From Numida meleagris (Eukaryota > Chordata > Aves > Galliformes > Numididae), in assembly GCF_002078875.1 (NCBI RefSeq), contig NC_034438.1:64501276-64565275 (forward strand): a DNA stretch of 64,000 nucleotides, read 5' to 3'. Below, piece by piece: positions 62,092-64,000 of the stretch (its first letter is position 1; each line of letters opens with the position of its first letter). The notes under the pieces are model-generated. The model did not search any database. It saw only the letters and a program-made list of their open reading frames with translations, and was not told where the DNA came from. A program made the position numbers and the translations under genes.

Positions 62092-64000
62092 GTAAGTTTC
62101 TTGTTCTTGTTGCTGTTTGTAGCTAGCATTTGTGGTACCAAATAACATCTTAATTTTCTTTCCCTTCCCAGCCATTCCTAATGGTGTGGCCAATAATGCT
62201 ATTAACCCTTACTAATACATGCATCTGATTCAGTAGTTCTTCCTGCTTCATTACTTATGGAGAAATAATGAAACTTAAACTTAGCCATAGAGGGAAATGA
62301 GGGAAATGAGGCCAGTTGTGGAAAAAAGATCCTGTTCCACAGAAGCAGAGATAGTATAGTGAGTGTGTAGGCTCAGCTACAGCCTAAGCTCTGAAAGTAT
62401 CTTGTAATTATGTCTTTGTGGGAGAAGTCAAATTCTCTCAGCTTTTGAGATACCTGAGAGAACGCAAAACACAAAAAGAGTATTTGTGCTACCAAAGTAA
62501 TCGGTATAAAAGCAGATGTATGTTTTCAGGCCCTTGCTAGTATGCTTCCATGCGTCAGGAATAAACAAACAAAAAAACCCTTGACCATTTCAGACACCAC
62601 TACTGCAAGCTGAGAGCTCTCAAAGCTACAAGAAGTGCTAGAAGCACTCTGTAGGGTGGTATGGGAAGCTCCTCTTTCAGCTTATAAAACTATTCCTGTA
62701 GAACAGTTATTCCCAAAACCACCTGGAAATTAATGTCTACACATATTTGGGGCTTTAGCGTATGAGAAAGATGCATGGTTCCTTTTAAAAAGAAACAAAC
62801 AAGTCCTTGTTACATGTGTGAAATCATCAGCTGTTTTACATTCAGTGACTGCTGCATGTTTTTATGCCATTACATCTGGTTTTTAGCCTACAGATTTTAA
62901 TGGATGGGGTTAGGGTAAGAGTTCTTGAGCCAAATGTTTGAGTGTTACAAACAATATTTTGAGGATTGAGGAAGAGTCAAAGAGAAACAAAAGCAACATC
63001 AAAACACTTTTATGTATTCCTGCATAACATTTCTTCATCTTTCTCTTCGAAAAACTTGTAGCTCTTACATGATCCACATTGACTGCTGTTGTCAGGTTGT
63101 CGTATTTTTCACATCTATGAAATGTCTTGTCCCTTCATCTTGATAAAGATACTGTAAAAGGCAAAAAAAGGTTCAGAAGGTAGGGAGAAATCTGTCCTTA
63201 GAAGGAATGACTTGAATAGGCTGGGGAAAGAGACAGTTTATGGGGAATGTGATAAAGATGTACAAAATCGCAAGTGAAATGGAGGGAGCAGAAAGAGATA
63301 AATCATTCATTGTCTTTTTGCCTAAAAGAAACAAGGGAGATGAAGTCAACAAGGTTCAAAACAAAACAAAAGCAGCGCTTCATACCGCAGCACAGTGGTA
63401 GAGTACAGTACGGAGAGTACATCTGTAAAATTTCTGTCGTAACTTCAACTAATACTAGCATTTTAAGTGAGTTCAAGAGGAGGGCTGAATGAAGTGCCTG
63501 CAGGAGAATTCAGAGGGAGCAGCACCACACTGACAAATCACAGCAGCTTCTGGAAGTGCCTGGAACTCAAAATGGTTGAGAACTGTCAGATCATTAGGAG
63601 AAAATGTCATACGCTTGGCCTGCTTTTCCCTAGGTACCTGCTGGTGGACTGTATTGAAGAGAACATGCTAGATAAACCCTTGGCCTGAATCACTGCAGTG
63701 CGAAATGTGTAAGTGAGGCAGGTACCTGATGGCCAATCCTTACGTATTTGAGTTAGCAGCGCAACTATTAATTCATACTGATAACAGTGATTTCTGAGTC
63801 ACGAAGCACCGATGGGTGGCTTAATTGTGACCAGAGCAGAGACAAAACTTCCGTCTGGTGAGTAAGTGAGTATTTACTGACGTGGGTCTTTTTCTGCCTG
63901 AGAGCCCATCTGTCTTGATATGCTGTCTTGGAGCTGTGGTGACTGGGGATGGAGAGATGCAGAGACATGAGCATTGCCTCCACAGCTGCAGCACACAGAG
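62092..64000 (+). other. GRIN3A: Start of GRIN3A intron 2 (continues past window)
   Basis: This is noncoding sequence after the GTAAGT donor of exon 2. I see no further GRIN3A exon: the motifs expected next (such as the segment following QYLS in the amino-terminal domain) are absent. There is no recognisable transposon, only a short tandem of GAGGGAAAT units at about 62,290-62,310. Confidence 0.8.

Noticed and set aside
1..64000. CRISPR arrays, prophage, bacterial operons, tRNA or rRNA genes
   Set aside because: No regularly spaced repeats, no operon-like packed frames and no recognisable tRNA or rRNA sequence; the window is vertebrate nuclear DNA.

Overview
This window is vertebrate nuclear DNA, almost certainly from a bird and most likely a galliform (chicken, turkey or quail group). 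Three things point there. About 16 fragments of the avian LINE family CR1 lie on both strands, many ending in the typical ATTCTATG/ATTCTGTG tails. One copy resembles the Galluhop-type mariner of galliform genomes. The only recognisable gene is a bird-like ortholog of GRIN3A. Genes are sparse, introns are long, and there are no bacterial or phage operons, CRISPR arrays or integrons.

Layout. Positions 1 to about 30,900 are the 5' flank of GRIN3A. I find no supportable gene there, only AT-rich intergenic DNA with CR1 pieces, short simple repeats, and two related same-strand copies of an unclassified repeat of about 0.5 kb (near 9,320-9,925 and 20,085-20,665). Positions about 30,920-32,960 are a dense CpG island with the GRIN3A promoter, 5' leader and exon 1. 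It is interrupted by 250 Ns (31,793-32,042) that remove the start codon and the first half of the signal peptide. Exon 1 resumes at 32,043 and ends at a GTAAGG donor (32,620). Intron 1 spans 32,620-61,486 (28.9 kb) and holds further CR1 copies, the mariner, a compound GGT/poly-T/TTTG microsatellite, a strong 71-nt hairpin and a second pair of diverged direct repeats. Exon 2 is 61,487-62,091, and the window ends inside intron 2.

Function. GRIN3A encodes GluN3A, the glycine-binding NMDA-receptor subunit that lowers calcium permeability and restrains synapse maturation. Only the N-terminal part is here: the signal peptide end and part of the extracellular amino-terminal domain (about 394 codons). 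The ligand-binding, pore and C-terminal exons lie downstream.

I did not find a novel multi-gene system. The most checkable oddities are the two unclassified direct-repeat pairs, the intronic hairpin, a nearly identical inverted CR1 pair 19 kb apart, and the promoter gap.
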